Source of the DNA: Astrobacterium formosum
Lineage (GTDB): Bacteria; Pseudomonadota; Alphaproteobacteria; Rhizobiales; Xanthobacteraceae
Reading direction: 5' to 3'
DNA: 64,000 bases
Assembly (NCBI GenBank): GCA_030848545.1
Contig: JAVDCA010000001.1
Location: 450,902-514,901, forward strand
Of this stretch, positions 1 through 10,210 are shown piece after piece. Below the pieces are notes generated by a model. It had not been told where the DNA came from. It did not search any database and was given only the letters and a program-made list of their open reading frames with translations. Within the stretch, counting starts at the first letter, position 1. Each line of letters starts with the position of its first letter. The position numbers and the translations under genes were made by a program.

Positions 1-359
1 CACAGCGCCAACAACACGTAACGGTCGACGCCGTAGTCCTGTTCGATGCGGGCGAGCAGGGCGCCGACTTCTTTGAGCTTGTCCTTGCCCTCGGTGAGCC
101 GCCAGTCGGAGACGCGGCGGTTCAGATATTGCCACAGCGCCTCCTTGAACTCCGGCTGGCTGCGGATCTGCCCGAAGACCGAGGCGTCTGGCTTCAGCGC
201 ACCCATGACCCGATCGTAGGTCGCCGGCGAAATACCGCGCCCCAGCGCCTTGGCACGGAAGCTCGCGACCCAAGAGGAAAACGACGGTGCCGCCATGGCC
301 AGGCTCGGCACGCCAAGGGCGAGACCACTCAGTAATGCCAAGCAGTCGCGGCGGTTCAT
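1..359 (-). CDS. Lytic murein transglycosylase, MltB-like, N-terminal part
   Basis: The gene runs off the left edge, so only about 119 N-terminal residues are visible. The start ATG (at 359) opens a twin-arginine-like signal peptide (MNRRDCLALLSG, then a hydrophobic stretch ending near AMA). The mature part (FRAKALGRGISPATYDRVM, then QPEFKEALWQYLNRRVSDW and GVDRYVLLAL) matches the start of the MltB family, which cleaves peptidoglycan glycan strands in the periplasm. The catalytic Glu would lie beyond the window. A GTG at 386 is an alternative start. It is divergent from the RND operon, with 200 bp between them. Confidence 0.8.
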   Translation of the reverse strand, partial: MNRRDCLALLSGLALGVPSLAMAAPSFSSWVASFRAKALGRGISPATYDRVMGALKPDASVFGQIRSQPEFKEALWQYLNRRVSDWRLTEGKDKLKEVGALLARIEQDYGVDRYVLLAL

Positions 360-506
360 TCCGGCAGCGAAAACTGTCCCAGTCACGTCAGGCTCCTCCC
401 GGATGACCTCATCGCCGGACCTTAGCACGGGCCGGATCGATTCAATATGTGGCTGATTTTAATAAACAATACGGCTGAGGCAGGGCGTCTCTGGCGTCCT
501 TCCGCA

Positions 507-535
507 TTGACTTTTTCTGAGAAATGATAAATAAT
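507..535 (+). promoter_or_regulatory. Likely promoter and operator of the RND efflux operon
   Basis: A TTGACT hexamer (507-512) is followed 17 nt later by AATAAT (530-535), in an AT-rich patch unlike its surroundings and 25 nt before the adaptor start. An inverted repeat TTTCT-G-AGAAA (514-524) lies in the spacer and could be the site of the TetR protein encoded at the end of the operon. The promoter is read from sequence only; the operator role is inference. Confidence 0.45.
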
Positions 536-559
536 AAAATTCGTCAGTAGGTAAATATC

Positions 560-1699
560 ATGAGTCTGGCCTTGCGCATTTTGTTTCGCCCGTCTTCGTC
601 CCTGGCTGGACGCTTGTCGTCCTTGGCCGTGATCGGCGGCTTGCTGCCGTTGCTGCTCGTGGCCTGCGAGCCGGGGAGCGGCCACGAGGGTCAACAGGCC
701 AAGCTGGTCGAGAGGCCGGTCCTGGTGGCTTCCGCTCACTATGAAGACCAGACCGAGACTCGCACCTTCGCGGCGACGATCCGGCCGCGCGTGGAGAGCG
801 ATCTCGGTTTCCGGGTGGGCGGCAAGGTGGCCCAGCGCCTGGTCCAGAACGGCGAAAGGGTCCGCAAGGGTCAGCCCCTGCTCACGCTCGACACCAACGA
901 TTTGGAGCTGCAAGTACAGCAGGCCGACGCCGAAGTGCGGGCGGCGAAGCTCAGCCTCATCCAGGCCGAGGGCGATGAACGGCGCGCCATCGAGCTCCAG
1001 ACCAAAGGCTGGACGGCCGCCGCGACGGTCGAAAAGGCGCGCGCCAGCGCCGAGGAGGCGCGCGGCCGGCAGACGCGGGCGCAACGCTCCCTCGATCTCG
1101 CCCGCAATTCGCTCGCCTATGCGACCCTGGTGGCGGACGCCGACGGCTTGATCACCGCGACCCTGGCGGAGCCCGGGCAGGTGGTCGCGGCCGGCCAGGC
1201 GGTGGCGCGCCTCGCCCATCTGGGCGAGATGGAAGCCCTGGTGGCGCTGCCGGAAACCTTCGTGGAACGCGCCCGCAAAGCCGAGGGCAGCCTCACTTTG
1301 TGGTCGCTGCCCGGCCACAGCTATGATGTGAAGCTGCGCGAACTCGCCTCCGCGGCCGACACGGCGACGCGCACCTATGCGGCTCGCTACGCCATTGCCG
1401 ACGCCGACGACGCCGTGCGGCTCGGCATGAGTGCGACCCTGACCTTGCGCGAGACGGCCGGCACTCGGGCGGCCCGTCTGCCACTCACGGCGCTGTTCAA
1501 TCACGGCGAGGGGCCGAGCGTCTGGGTGGTCGACGCCGCCGGCCGTCTTTCGGCACGTCCGGTCGTGGTTGCCCGCTACGACGGCAGCAGCGTCATGGTC
1601 GGCGCCGGGATCGCCGAAGGCGACAAGGTTGTCACGCTCGGGGTCGAGAAGCTCGATCCGGGCCTGGTGGTGCGGCCCGTCGCGTCGCTGTCGTTCTGA
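560..1699 (+). CDS. RND efflux periplasmic adaptor (HlyD/MFP family) lipoprotein
   Basis: Membrane-fusion protein of 379 residues that would link the inner-membrane pump encoded next to an outer-membrane channel. The N-terminus is hydrophobic with a lipobox-like LVAC followed by EPGSG, so it is probably a lipoprotein. A barrel-sandwich (lipoyl-like) half motif GGKVAQRLVQNGERVRKGQP is followed by an alpha-helical hairpin rich in Ala, Arg and Glu and the second half motif near GLITATLAEPGQVVAAGQ. The stop is 15 bp before the pump gene, so the two are cotranscribed. No outer-membrane factor gene is in the window. Confidence 0.9.
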   Translation: MSLALRILFRPSSSLAGRLSSLAVIGGLLPLLLVACEPGSGHEGQQAKLVERPVLVASAHYEDQTETRTFAATIRPRVESDLGFRVGGKVAQRLVQNGERVRKGQPLLTLDTNDLELQVQQADAEVRAAKLSLIQAEGDERRAIELQTKGWTAAATVEKARASAEEARGRQTRAQRSLDLARNSLAYATLVADADGLITATLAEPGQVVAAGQAVARLAHLGEMEALVALPETFVERARKAEGSLTLWSLPGHSYDVKLRELASAADTATRTYAARYAIADADDAVRLGMSATLTLRETAGTRAARLPLTALFNHGEGPSVWVVDAAGRLSARPVVVARYDGSSVMVGAGIAEGDKVVTLGVEKLDPGLVVRPVASLSF

Positions 1700-1714
1700 G
1701 CGCGGAGACGAAAC

Positions 1715-4700
1715 ATGCGCCGCCTCAATCTCTCCGCCTGGGCGGTCGCCCATCCGGCCCTGGTCCTGTTCCTGATCATCATGCTGGGCGCCGCCGGGGC
1801 TTTGTCCTACCAGCGGCTCGGGCGCGCCGAGGACCCGTCCTTCACCGTCAAGGTGGCGGTGGTCACGGCGGCTTGGCCGGGCGCGACCACGCAGGAGATG
1901 CAGGAGCAGGTCGCCGATCGCATCGAGAAGAAGCTGCACGAACTGCCCTGGTTCGAGAAGGTCGTCACCTATTCCAAGCCCGGCTTCATGGCCTCGCAGA
2001 TGGAATTCCGCGACAGCACTCCACCGTCGGAAGTGCCCTGGCTGTTCTATCAGGTGCGCAAGAAGATGGCGGACCTGAAGCCGGACCTGCCCGACGGCGT
2101 CATCGGACCCAACATCAACGACGAGTACGGCGACGTCGATTCGGTTCTCTATACGCTACGCTCCGACGGCGCCGACTATGCGCAGATGAAGCGCATCGCC
2201 GAGACGGTTCGCCAGCGTCTCCTCAAGGTCAAGAACGTCACCAAGGTCAATCTCTACGGCGCCCAGGACGAGCGCATCTTCGTGGACTTCGACCACGTCA
2301 AACTCGCCACGCTCGGCATCACCCCGCAGGCGATCTTCGACAGTCTGGCGAAGCAGAACGCCATGGTGCCGGCCGGTACCGTGCAGTCGTCCTCTCCGCG
2401 CATCCCGCTGCGCGTCACCGGAGCTCTCGACGGGGTCGAAGCCGTCAAGGCGACCCCGGTCGCGGCCGCAAACGGCACGGTGGTGCGGCTCGGCGACATC
2501 GCCACCGTGGAACACGGCTATGCCGACCCGCCCGATTTCCTCATCCGCCAGCGTGGCATCCCTGCGCTCGCCATCGGCGTCGTCATGCAGAAGGGCGCGA
2601 ACATCCTCCATTTCGGGGAGGACGTCGATGCCGTGATGAACGAGGCGATCCGCGCGACGCCGCTCGGCGTCACTTACGAGCGCATCGCCAACCAGCCCAA
2701 GATCGTCGAAGAGGCGGTCGCCGATTTCATGCGCTCCTTCGTCGAGGCGCTCGCCATCGTGCTCGCCGTCAGCTTCCTGTCGCTCGGCTGGCGCACCGGT
2801 ATCGTGGTCGCTTTGTCGGTACCGCTGGTGCTCGCCATCGTCTTCGCCATTATGCTGATGATCGGGCTCGACCTGCACCGGGTCACGCTCGGCGCCCTCA
2901 TCATCGCGCTCGGCCTCCTGGTCGACGACGCCATCATCGCGGTGGAGATGATGGTGGTGAAGATGGAGCAGGGCTACGACCGTGCCCGTTCGGCCTCCTT
3001 CGCGTGGGAGACGACTGCCTTTCCGATGCTGACCGGGACGCTGGTGACGGCGGCCGGCTTCCTGCCGGTCGGATTCGCCGCCTCGGCGACCGGCGAATAT
3101 GCCGGCGGCATCTTCTGGGTGGTGACGATCGCCCTGTTGGCGTCGTGGATCGTCGCGGTGGTGTTCACGCCGTATCTGGGCGTGAAGCTCCTGCCGAACT
3201 TCGCGCCCCACAATGGCGGCGATCCGCACGACATCTATAATACCAGGATCTACCGCCGCCTTCGCTCTGCCGTCGCCTGGTGCGTGCGCCATCGCGTCGC
3301 CGTGGTCTGCGGCACTGTCCTCGTGTTCGTCGTGGCGATCGCAGGCTTCACGCGCGTATCGCAGCAGTTCTTTCCCCTCTCCGAACGCACCGAACTGTTC
3401 GTGCAGATACGCATGCCGGAGGGCACCGCCATCGGGGCGACGCTGGCGACGGCGAAGCGTGCCGAGCGCCTGCTCGAGGACGACAAGGATGCGCTGTCCT
3501 TCACGACCTATGTGGGGCAGGGGTCGCCGCGCTTCTGGCTGGGCCTGAGCCCGGCGCTTCCCAACGAGGCCTATGCGGAGATCGTGGTGGTGGCGAAAGA
3601 CGTCGCCAGCCGCGAGCGCATCAAGGCGAAGATCGAGAGTGCCGTCGCCAAGGGCGCACTCGCCCAGGCGCGGGTGCGGGTCGATCGCTTCAATTTCGGG
3701 CCGCCGGTGGGCTTTCCGGTCCAGTTCCGGGTGATCGGCACCGATCCCGACACCGTGCGTGGCATCGCCTACAAGGTCCGTGACGTGGTGCGCGCCAACA
3801 AGGACACGATCGAGCCGCAGCTCGACTGGAACGAGCAGATGCCGTCGGTGCGGCTGGTGATCGATCAGGATCGGGCGCGCTCGCTCGGGCTCGACCCGCA
3901 GACAGTCGCCCAGACCCTGCAGATGCTGGTGTCCGGCGTCACCGTTACGACGGTGCGCGACGGCACCGAGAAGGTCGCCGTCGTGGCTCGCGCCGTTGCG
4001 CCGCAGCGGGCCGACCTCGGCGCCTTGGGCGACCTCACCGTGATGGCGCGCAACGGCGTGCCGGTGCCGCTCTCCCAGGTCGCCCGCATCGAGGAAGGGC
4101 ACGAGGAGGCTATTTTCTGGCGCCGCAATCGCGACATGGCGATCACGGTGCGGACCGACATCCGCGACGGCGTGCAGGCACCCGATGTCTCCAACGCCAT
4201 CTGGCCGGCGCTGGCCGAGCTGCGCGCCAGCCTGCCGGTCGGCTACCGCATCGAGGTGGGCGGCGCCGTCGAGGAGTCCACCAAGGCCAATGTGGCGTTG
4301 TTTGCGGTGTTTCCCGTCATGGTCGTGGTGATGCTGACGATCCTGATGATCCAGCTGCAGAATTTCTCGCGATTGGCGCTGGTGCTGTTGACCGCGCCGC
4401 TCGGCATCATCGGCACGACGGTGGGGCTGATGGTCGCCGGCAAGCCGTTCGGCTTCGTGGCTCTCCTCGGCCTCATCGCGCTCGCCGGCATGATCATCCG
4501 CAACACGGTCATCCTGGTGGACCAGATCGAGCAGGACGTCGCCCATGGCTCGACGCGCGGGCAAGCGATCGTCGACGCCACCGTCCGTCGTGCCCGCCCG
4601 GTGGTCCTGACTGCTCTCGCCGCCGTGCTGGCCATGATCCCGCTGTCTCGGTCCGGATTCTGGGCCCCCATGGCGGTCACCATCATGGGTGGCCTCCTGG

Positions 4701-4903
4701 TTGCGACGGTGCTGACGCTGCTGTTCCTGCCGGCCCTCTATGCGCTCTGGTTCCGCCGTTCCTTCGATGCGCGCGGCGTGGTGGAGGAGGTCGGCCTCCC
4801 GGACGACGGCGAGGGGCCGGCGGATGCGCCGCGGCTCGTCCCCAACGGTGCCGACTCCGATACTGGCGCCCCGGCGCGAATCAAGGAGCGTCAGGAATCA
4901 TGA
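1715..4903 (+). CDS. RND multidrug efflux pump, inner-membrane subunit (AcrB/MdtB type)
   Basis: Full-length pump of 1062 residues, the usual size. It shows the repeated RND plan of two halves, each with one membrane helix, a large periplasmic loop and five or six more helices. The paired acidic residues of the proton relay in TM4 are present (LGLLVDDAIIAVEMM). It would expel hydrophobic or amphiphilic compounds using the proton gradient, together with the adaptor upstream. The last 4 bp (ATGA) overlap the start of the TetR gene. The substrate cannot be predicted from sequence. Confidence 0.93.
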   Translation: MRRLNLSAWAVAHPALVLFLIIMLGAAGALSYQRLGRAEDPSFTVKVAVVTAAWPGATTQEMQEQVADRIEKKLHELPWFEKVVTYSKPGFMASQMEFRDSTPPSEVPWLFYQVRKKMADLKPDLPDGVIGPNINDEYGDVDSVLYTLRSDGADYAQMKRIAETVRQRLLKVKNVTKVNLYGAQDERIFVDFDHVKLATLGITPQAIFDSLAKQNAMVPAGTVQSSSPRIPLRVTGALDGVEAVKATPVAAANGTVVRLGDIATVEHGYADPPDFLIRQRGIPALAIGVVMQKGANILHFGEDVDAVMNEAIRATPLGVTYERIANQPKIVEEAVADFMRSFVEALAIVLAVSFLSLGWRTGIVVALSVPLVLAIVFAIMLMIGLDLHRVTLGALIIALGLLVDDAIIAVEMMVVKMEQGYDRARSASFAWETTAFPMLTGTLVTAAGFLPVGFAASATGEYAGGIFWVVTIALLASWIVAVVFTPYLGVKLLPNFAPHNGGDPHDIYNTRIYRRLRSAVAWCVRHRVAVVCGTVLVFVVAIAGFTRVSQQFFPLSERTELFVQIRMPEGTAIGATLATAKRAERLLEDDKDALSFTTYVGQGSPRFWLGLSPALPNEAYAEIVVVAKDVASRERIKAKIESAVAKGALAQARVRVDRFNFGPPVGFPVQFRVIGTDPDTVRGIAYKVRDVVRANKDTIEPQLDWNEQMPSVRLVIDQDRARSLGLDPQTVAQTLQMLVSGVTVTTVRDGTEKVAVVARAVAPQRADLGALGDLTVMARNGVPVPLSQVARIEEGHEEAIFWRRNRDMAITVRTDIRDGVQAPDVSNAIWPALAELRASLPVGYRIEVGGAVEESTKANVALFAVFPVMVVVMLTILMIQLQNFSRLALVLLTAPLGIIGTTVGLMVAGKPFGFVALLGLIALAGMIIRNTVILVDQIEQDVAHGSTRGQAIVDATVRRARPVVLTALAAVLAMIPLSRSGFWAPMAVTIMGGLLVATVLTLLFLPALYALWFRRSFDARGVVEEVGLPDDGEGPADAPRLVPNGADSDTGAPARIKERQES

Positions 4904-5577
4904 GACATCGGCAGTCTGGCGCTGCTACGATGGCGTCGACAGTGCGGCAAACGCCGTTTGTGGGAGGACAGCGTGTGATCGCCACCGTGCGCGCCGACAT
5001 GAAAGCGTCGGATACCCGCGATCGCATCATCGCGACCGCGGAGCGCTTGTATCGGGAACTCGGCTATCAGAAGACGACGGTCGCCGACATCGCCCGCGAA
5101 CTCGACATGTCGCCGGCGAATGTCTACCGCTTCTTCCGCTCCAAGGACGAGATCAACGATGCCGTCGGCCATCGATTGCTGGAGGAGGTGATCGCCGCGG
5201 CCGCCGCCATCTCGAGCAACGGCGCCACAGCCTCGGAGCGCCTGCGCGCGGTCCTCACCGCCCTGGAGCGCTTCCACGTCGAGCGCTTCACGGTGGAGAA
5301 GAAACTGCACGACCTCGTCGCCATAGCGATCAGCGATAATTGGCCGATGGTGCACGAATATGTCGTGCGCATGGACGATATCTTCGCCGGCATCATCGCC
5401 GACGGCATGGCCAGTGGCGAATTTCGCAAGGGCGACCCGACAACGGCGGCGCGCTGCGTCCACACCGCGATGATCCGCTATGCGCATCCGCGCCTGATGG
5501 TCGAATGCGCTGGTTTTCCAGACCCCACGCTCGACCAGCTGGTGGATTTTTGCCTCGCTGCCCTACGTCAGCGGTGA
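4900..5577 (+). CDS. TetR/AcrR family transcriptional regulator
   Basis: DNA-binding repressor of 225 residues. The TetR helix-turn-helix is clear (TTVADIARELDMSPANVYRF followed by FRSKDEI, about residues 47-75). The C-terminal ligand-binding part is helical. The start overlaps the pump stop (ATGA) and has an AGGAG about 10 nt upstream; an internal ATG at 5000 would also keep the full HTH. Being the last gene of the pump operon, it probably represses that operon in response to pump substrates. TetR genes are more often divergent from the pump, so an in-operon 3' position is less usual. Confidence 0.9.
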   Translation: MRHRQSGAATMASTVRQTPFVGGQRVIATVRADMKASDTRDRIIATAERLYRELGYQKTTVADIARELDMSPANVYRFFRSKDEINDAVGHRLLEEVIAAAAAISSNGATASERLRAVLTALERFHVERFTVEKKLHDLVAIAISDNWPMVHEYVVRMDDIFAGIIADGMASGEFRKGDPTTAARCVHTAMIRYAHPRLMVECAGFPDPTLDQLVDFCLAALRQR

Positions 5578-5657
5578 GGCGGGTTAAATAATACCGCACC
5601 TTAGGGCGTGTCTGCTTGTCCTCCCAGCTGGTCAGGGGCGGATCGTAATGCCGGACG

Positions 5658-5673
5658 TGTTGCCACGGCAACA
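5658..5673. promoter_or_regulatory. Inverted repeat upstream of the DapA-like gene
   Basis: A perfect inverted repeat, TGTTGCC-AC-GGCAACA, lies 154 bp upstream of the DapA-like start and 18 bp before a second palindrome. No T-run follows, so it is more likely a protein-binding site than a terminator. The GntR genes nearby are candidate binders; this is inference. Confidence 0.4.
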
Positions 5674-5690
5674 TGTGGCTGACCATAAAA

Positions 5691-5702
5691 CTAACATGTT
5701 AG
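5691..5702. promoter_or_regulatory. 12-bp perfect palindrome upstream of the DapA-like gene
   Basis: CTAACATGTTAG is a perfect palindrome in the 249-bp gap between the TetR gene and the DapA-like gene. With the inverted repeat at 5658-5673 it suggests a regulator acting on the catabolic locus. It does not fit the FadR core GT-N3-AC exactly. Confidence 0.4.
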
Positions 5703-5826
5703 GTAAGGTACTGATTTCCGAGACCAGCCGCGGGAGCATAGGTTGGGATTCGATTCACCAGCCAAATCCGCCATCTGGCTTTCGTCGGACGTCGAAATTG
5801 GGCGGCTGCGCCGGGAGAGAATAGCA

Positions 5827-6762
5827 ATGAAAAAAGTCGAGGGCATCATCCCCGTGATGATCACCCCGTTCGATGATGCCAATAAGATCGACTATGCTGG
5901 CGTCGAGCGGCTGATCGAATGGTATCTTGCAAACGGTTCGGATGCGCTGTTCGCAGTGTGTCAATCGAGCGAGATGCTCTATCTTTCGCTCGAAGAGCGT
6001 TATCAGCTCGGCAAATTCGTGGTCGACAAAGTTCGCGGCCGCGTGCCGGTGGTTGCCTCCGGCCATATCAGCGACGACCCCTACAGCCAGGTCGAGGAGT
6101 TGACGGCGGCGGCCAGGACCGGAGCCGACGGCATCGTCCTGGTCACCAACCACCTCGATCCCAAGAACCACGGCGAAAAGACCTTCCTGGGCAATCTCAA
6201 ATGGCTGCTCGAACGCCTGCCGAAGGAGGTTCCCCTCGGTCTCTATGAGTGTCCGGCGCCGTTCCGCCGGCTGCTCTCGGACAACGAGATCCGGGCCTGC
6301 ATCGATACCGGCCGTTTCATCTTCCTCAAGGATGTCTCCTGCGATCTCGCCGTCCTGAAGCGCCGCATCGCCATCGCGGCCGGGACGCCGTTCAGGATCC
6401 TCAATGCCAATGCGGCCATCGCCTACGATGCCATGAAGGCGGGAGCGCGCGGCTTCAACGGCATCGCGCTGAACTATCATCCCGATCTCTACCAGTGGCT
6501 CTACACATCGGGAGCGAAGCATCCGCAGGTATCGGCCGAAGTGGCGCACTTCCTCGTGCTGGCGGCGCTCTCCGAGGCGTTCGGCTATCCGGTGCTGGCC
6601 AAGATCCTCCACCAGCGTCTGGGAACGTTCTCGTCGATCAAGAGCCGTGCCATCACCTTCGATGTCCGTGAACGGTTCTGGGCGCTCGATGCCATCATCG
6701 ACAGCATCCAGGCCGGCACGGACATCATGCGAGCCAAGGTCGCCGCACTCGCCGGGACGTGA
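5827..6762 (+). CDS. DapA-like (DHDPS/NAL superfamily) class I aldolase
   Basis: A (beta/alpha)8 aldolase of 311 residues from the dihydrodipicolinate synthase / N-acetylneuraminate lyase superfamily. The Schiff-base lysine is K168 (FIFLKDVS) and the phenolic tyrosine is Y140 (LGLYECP). The usual GTTGE or GSSGE loop is CQSSEM, so it is probably not a true DapA. The start was chosen at the ATG of MKKVEGIIPV because GGGAG lies 7-11 nt upstream and homology begins there; an upstream in-frame start at 5743 gives an unrelated extension. The neighbours (sugar importer, RraA, HpaI aldolase) suggest retro-aldol or dehydration of a sugar acid. Confidence 0.88.
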   Translation: MKKVEGIIPVMITPFDDANKIDYAGVERLIEWYLANGSDALFAVCQSSEMLYLSLEERYQLGKFVVDKVRGRVPVVASGHISDDPYSQVEELTAAARTGADGIVLVTNHLDPKNHGEKTFLGNLKWLLERLPKEVPLGLYECPAPFRRLLSDNEIRACIDTGRFIFLKDVSCDLAVLKRRIAIAAGTPFRILNANAAIAYDAMKAGARGFNGIALNYHPDLYQWLYTSGAKHPQVSAEVAHFLVLAALSEAFGYPVLAKILHQRLGTFSSIKSRAITFDVRERFWALDAIIDSIQAGTDIMRAKVAALAGT

Positions 6763-6840
6763 GGCCCACCAGAGGATAGCGACGATCTGATCCGTCCGCG
6801 GCTGGATGCATGCGGGCGTTGGCGAAGTTTGCGTATTTCC

Positions 6841-7614
6841 ATGCCAAACCGGTGGGAATATGCTGCTCTCATGGTCGATCTCCCGCCCACCATGGTCGCG
6901 ACTGCGTCTCCGATCCGGCGCTCCAAGCTGAGCGACCAGATTTACGATCTGATTTACCAGCGGATTACCACCGGCCTGTACGCGAGCGGCAGCCGGCTGC
7001 CCACCGAAATCCAGCTGGCGGGCGAGTTCCAGGCATCGCGACCGGTGGTGCGCGAGGCCTTGGCGGCGCTGCGCGAGGACGGCTTCGTGGTCAGCCGCCA
7101 CCGGGTCGGCAACTTCGTCGCCCGCACCGACGACAAGGCGTCGCTGCGTTTCGTTCCCCTGGGAAGCCTTGCCGACGTGCAGAACTGTTTCCGCTTCCGC
7201 ATGTCTCTCGAGGGTGAGGCCGCGTGCCTCGCCGCCAAGGCGCGCACCGACGAGGATGTCGCCGCGATCACCGCCGCCGAAGCCGAACTCGAGACTCGGG
7301 TCGATGCCGGCATGGAGAGCGTCGACGCTGATTTTGCCTTCCATATCGCGGTCGTGGCGGCGTCCCACAATCGCTTCTTCCTCGCCACGGTGAAGAGCCT
7401 GATCAATCACGTGCGCACCGGCATGAGCTTGTGCCGGCGGCTCTCCGTGGTGCAGCCGGAACTCCATCTCGGGCAGATGAAGTCCGAGCACCGGGCGGTG
7501 CTGGACGCCATCGCGGCTCGCGACCCGGAGGCTGCCCGCACGGCGATGCGCCATCACATCGACGCCTCGCGCCAGCGCGTGTTCGAAGGCCAGCATCTCT
7601 TGAGCGAGGCGTAG
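6841..7614 (+). CDS. GntR family regulator, FadR (FCD) subfamily
   Basis: DNA-binding regulator of about 257 residues. The N-terminal winged HTH is clear (LSDQIYDLIYQRITTGLYAS, then TEIQLAGEFQASRPVVREAL), followed by an all-helical FCD ligand domain with metal-binding histidines (DFAFHIAVVAASHN, then SEHRAVLDAI and MRHHIDASR). The start is uncertain: ATGs at 6841, 6871 and 6892 and a TTG at 6829 are all possible. It follows the DapA-like gene by 78 bp on the same strand and probably senses an acid metabolite of this locus. A second, divergently related FadR protein lies at 7712-8410. Confidence 0.88.
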   Translation: MPNRWEYAALMVDLPPTMVATASPIRRSKLSDQIYDLIYQRITTGLYASGSRLPTEIQLAGEFQASRPVVREALAALREDGFVVSRHRVGNFVARTDDKASLRFVPLGSLADVQNCFRFRMSLEGEAACLAAKARTDEDVAAITAAEAELETRVDAGMESVDADFAFHIAVVAASHNRFFLATVKSLINHVRTGMSLCRRLSVVQPELHLGQMKSEHRAVLDAIAARDPEAARTAMRHHIDASRQRVFEGQHLLSEA

Positions 7615-7635
7615 CGGGGACTAAGGGGTCAATGC

Positions 7636-7676
7636 CGTCATTCCGGGTTCGCGCTGACGCGCGCCCCGGAATGACG
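7636..7676. repeat. REP-like palindromic element (CGTCATTCCGGG type)
   Basis: Arms CGTCATTCCGGG and CCCCGGAATGACG flank a GC-rich loop in the gap between two convergent GntR genes. Its form matches short interspersed palindromes common in Rhizobiales genomes. It may also act as a bidirectional transcription stop. Confidence 0.65.
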
Positions 7677-7711
7677 AGGGCCACTTCAATCGGATTGCAC
7701 GTCAGCAGAGC

Positions 7712-8410
7712 CTACCCGAACAGCCGCCGGCGGGAATTGTCGATATGGGCCTGCATGGCCCGCCGGGCCGCTTCGGGCTCGCCACATTCGATCGCGTCTA
7801 TGACGGCATGGTGCTCGGCGCGCACGACGCTGAGGCGTTCGCGCACGTCGCCGCCGGCGAGGTCTCCGGCAAGCTTCATCCCCACCATGACGTGATGGTG
7901 CATGGACGCGATCACCGACTCGAAGAAAGTGATGCCGCTCGCCCTGGCGATGGCGAGGTGGAGGTCGAAATCGGCGTCGTCGCCCATGCGCGCCTCCGCG
8001 GTCGCGGCATCGAAAGCGCCGGCAAGGTCGCGGATTTCGATGAGATCCGCCTCCGTGCGATTGACGGCTGCGAACGATGCGGCTTCGCCCTCCAGTGCGG
8101 CGCGGAAATCGAAGCACTGGCGCACGTCGCCGAGATTGCGGACGGGCTCGAAGCCGTGGTGGGAGCGGCGCTCGCTGCCCAGACCGCGCACGAAGCTGCC
8201 GGCCCCCTGGCGCGATTCGACCAGGCCTTCGACGCGCAGCCGCGCCAGGGCCTCGCGCACGACCGGTCGCGACATGCCGAATTCACCGCACAGCGCCGTC
8301 TCCGCCGGCAGGCGGCTGCCGAGCGCATAGGAACCGTCGAGAATGCGGCCCCGCAGGCTTCGGTAGAGATGTTCGCTGCCGGCGCCATCCTTGATCACGC
8401 GGCGCTCCAT
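7712..8410 (-). CDS. GntR family regulator, FadR (FCD) subfamily
   Basis: Second FadR-type regulator, 232 residues. The winged HTH (LPAETALCGEFGMSRPVVRE) and the FCD domain with its histidine pattern (DFDLHLAIARASG, then AEHHAVIDAIECGEPEAARR) are complete. Its start ATG shares one base with the stop of the RraA-like gene, so it is translated from the same mRNA as the RraA and ABC ATPase genes. It is therefore likely the local regulator of the minus-strand uptake and degradation operon, and is convergent with the other FadR protein. Confidence 0.9.
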   Translation of the reverse strand: MERRVIKDGAGSEHLYRSLRGRILDGSYALGSRLPAETALCGEFGMSRPVVREALARLRVEGLVESRQGAGSFVRGLGSERRSHHGFEPVRNLGDVRQCFDFRAALEGEAASFAAVNRTEADLIEIRDLAGAFDAATAEARMGDDADFDLHLAIARASGITFFESVIASMHHHVMVGMKLAGDLAGGDVRERLSVVRAEHHAVIDAIECGEPEAARRAMQAHIDNSRRRLFG

Positions 8411-9107
8411 CAGAATCGTCCGATCTTCTCCTGCACGTCGAGGGGGTTGGCGCCCTCGGCGACCTGGGCGCGACCGTCGGTCTCCTTGCGGGCGCGCTGC
8501 TCGGCCGCTTCCAGGATGCTCACCGTCATCTGGCGTGGTACCACCACCACGCCGTCATTGTCGCCGATCAGAAAATCCCCCGGATCGATTCGCAAGAGGC
8601 CGTCGACGCCTTGGACCTGGATCGGAACCATGTAGTCGGTGACCATGTAGCGGCCGAAACTCTCGACCGGGGAGCGGAAGCGGCAGAAGGTCGGGAAACC
8701 GATCTCGATCAGCATGTTGGAATCGCGCGTGGAGCCGTCGAGGACGGCGCCGGTGCAGCCGGCGGCGCGTGCCGCGGTGGCGTTGACCTCGCCGAAATGG
8801 CCGGCGCTCACATTGCCGCCGGAATTGCGCACCTGGACGCAGCCCTTGAACAGGCTCGTCACCATGCCGAGCCGGACATTGACGCAGTCCATGTTGGGGG
8901 TCTGGATCGCCTGCACGGTGAAGGCGGGGCCGGCCACCTTCATGGTGTGGATCAGCGGATAGATGCCGGCCGCCATGGCTTGGCCCTTGAGGCCGCGCTC
9001 GGACAGGCTGTCGCATACCTGGCCGCTGGAGAGTTGGAGATAGCGACAGCGGATGTCGTCGACGTCGTAGTCGAGATCGACGTGGCGCAGCGGATAGGTC
9101 TGAGACG

Positions 9108-9111
<4 letters not shown>
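8410..9111 (-). CDS. RraA-like protein, probable 4-hydroxy-4-methyl-2-oxoglutarate aldolase type
   Basis: RraA-superfamily protein of 233 residues. The motif GAVLDGSTRDSNM holds the Arg-Asp pair that in catalytic family members binds the oxo-acid and a divalent metal. In bacteria the family splits into RNase E inhibitors and class II pyruvate aldolases; the presence of an importer and two other aldolases here favours a catabolic aldolase or decarboxylase. It overlaps the ABC ATPase gene by 4 bp (ATGA) upstream and the GntR gene by one base downstream. Confidence 0.8.
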
Positions 9112-10190
<1,079 letters not shown>

Positions 10191-10210
10191 GGATCGGGCC
10201 TTTTACGGTT

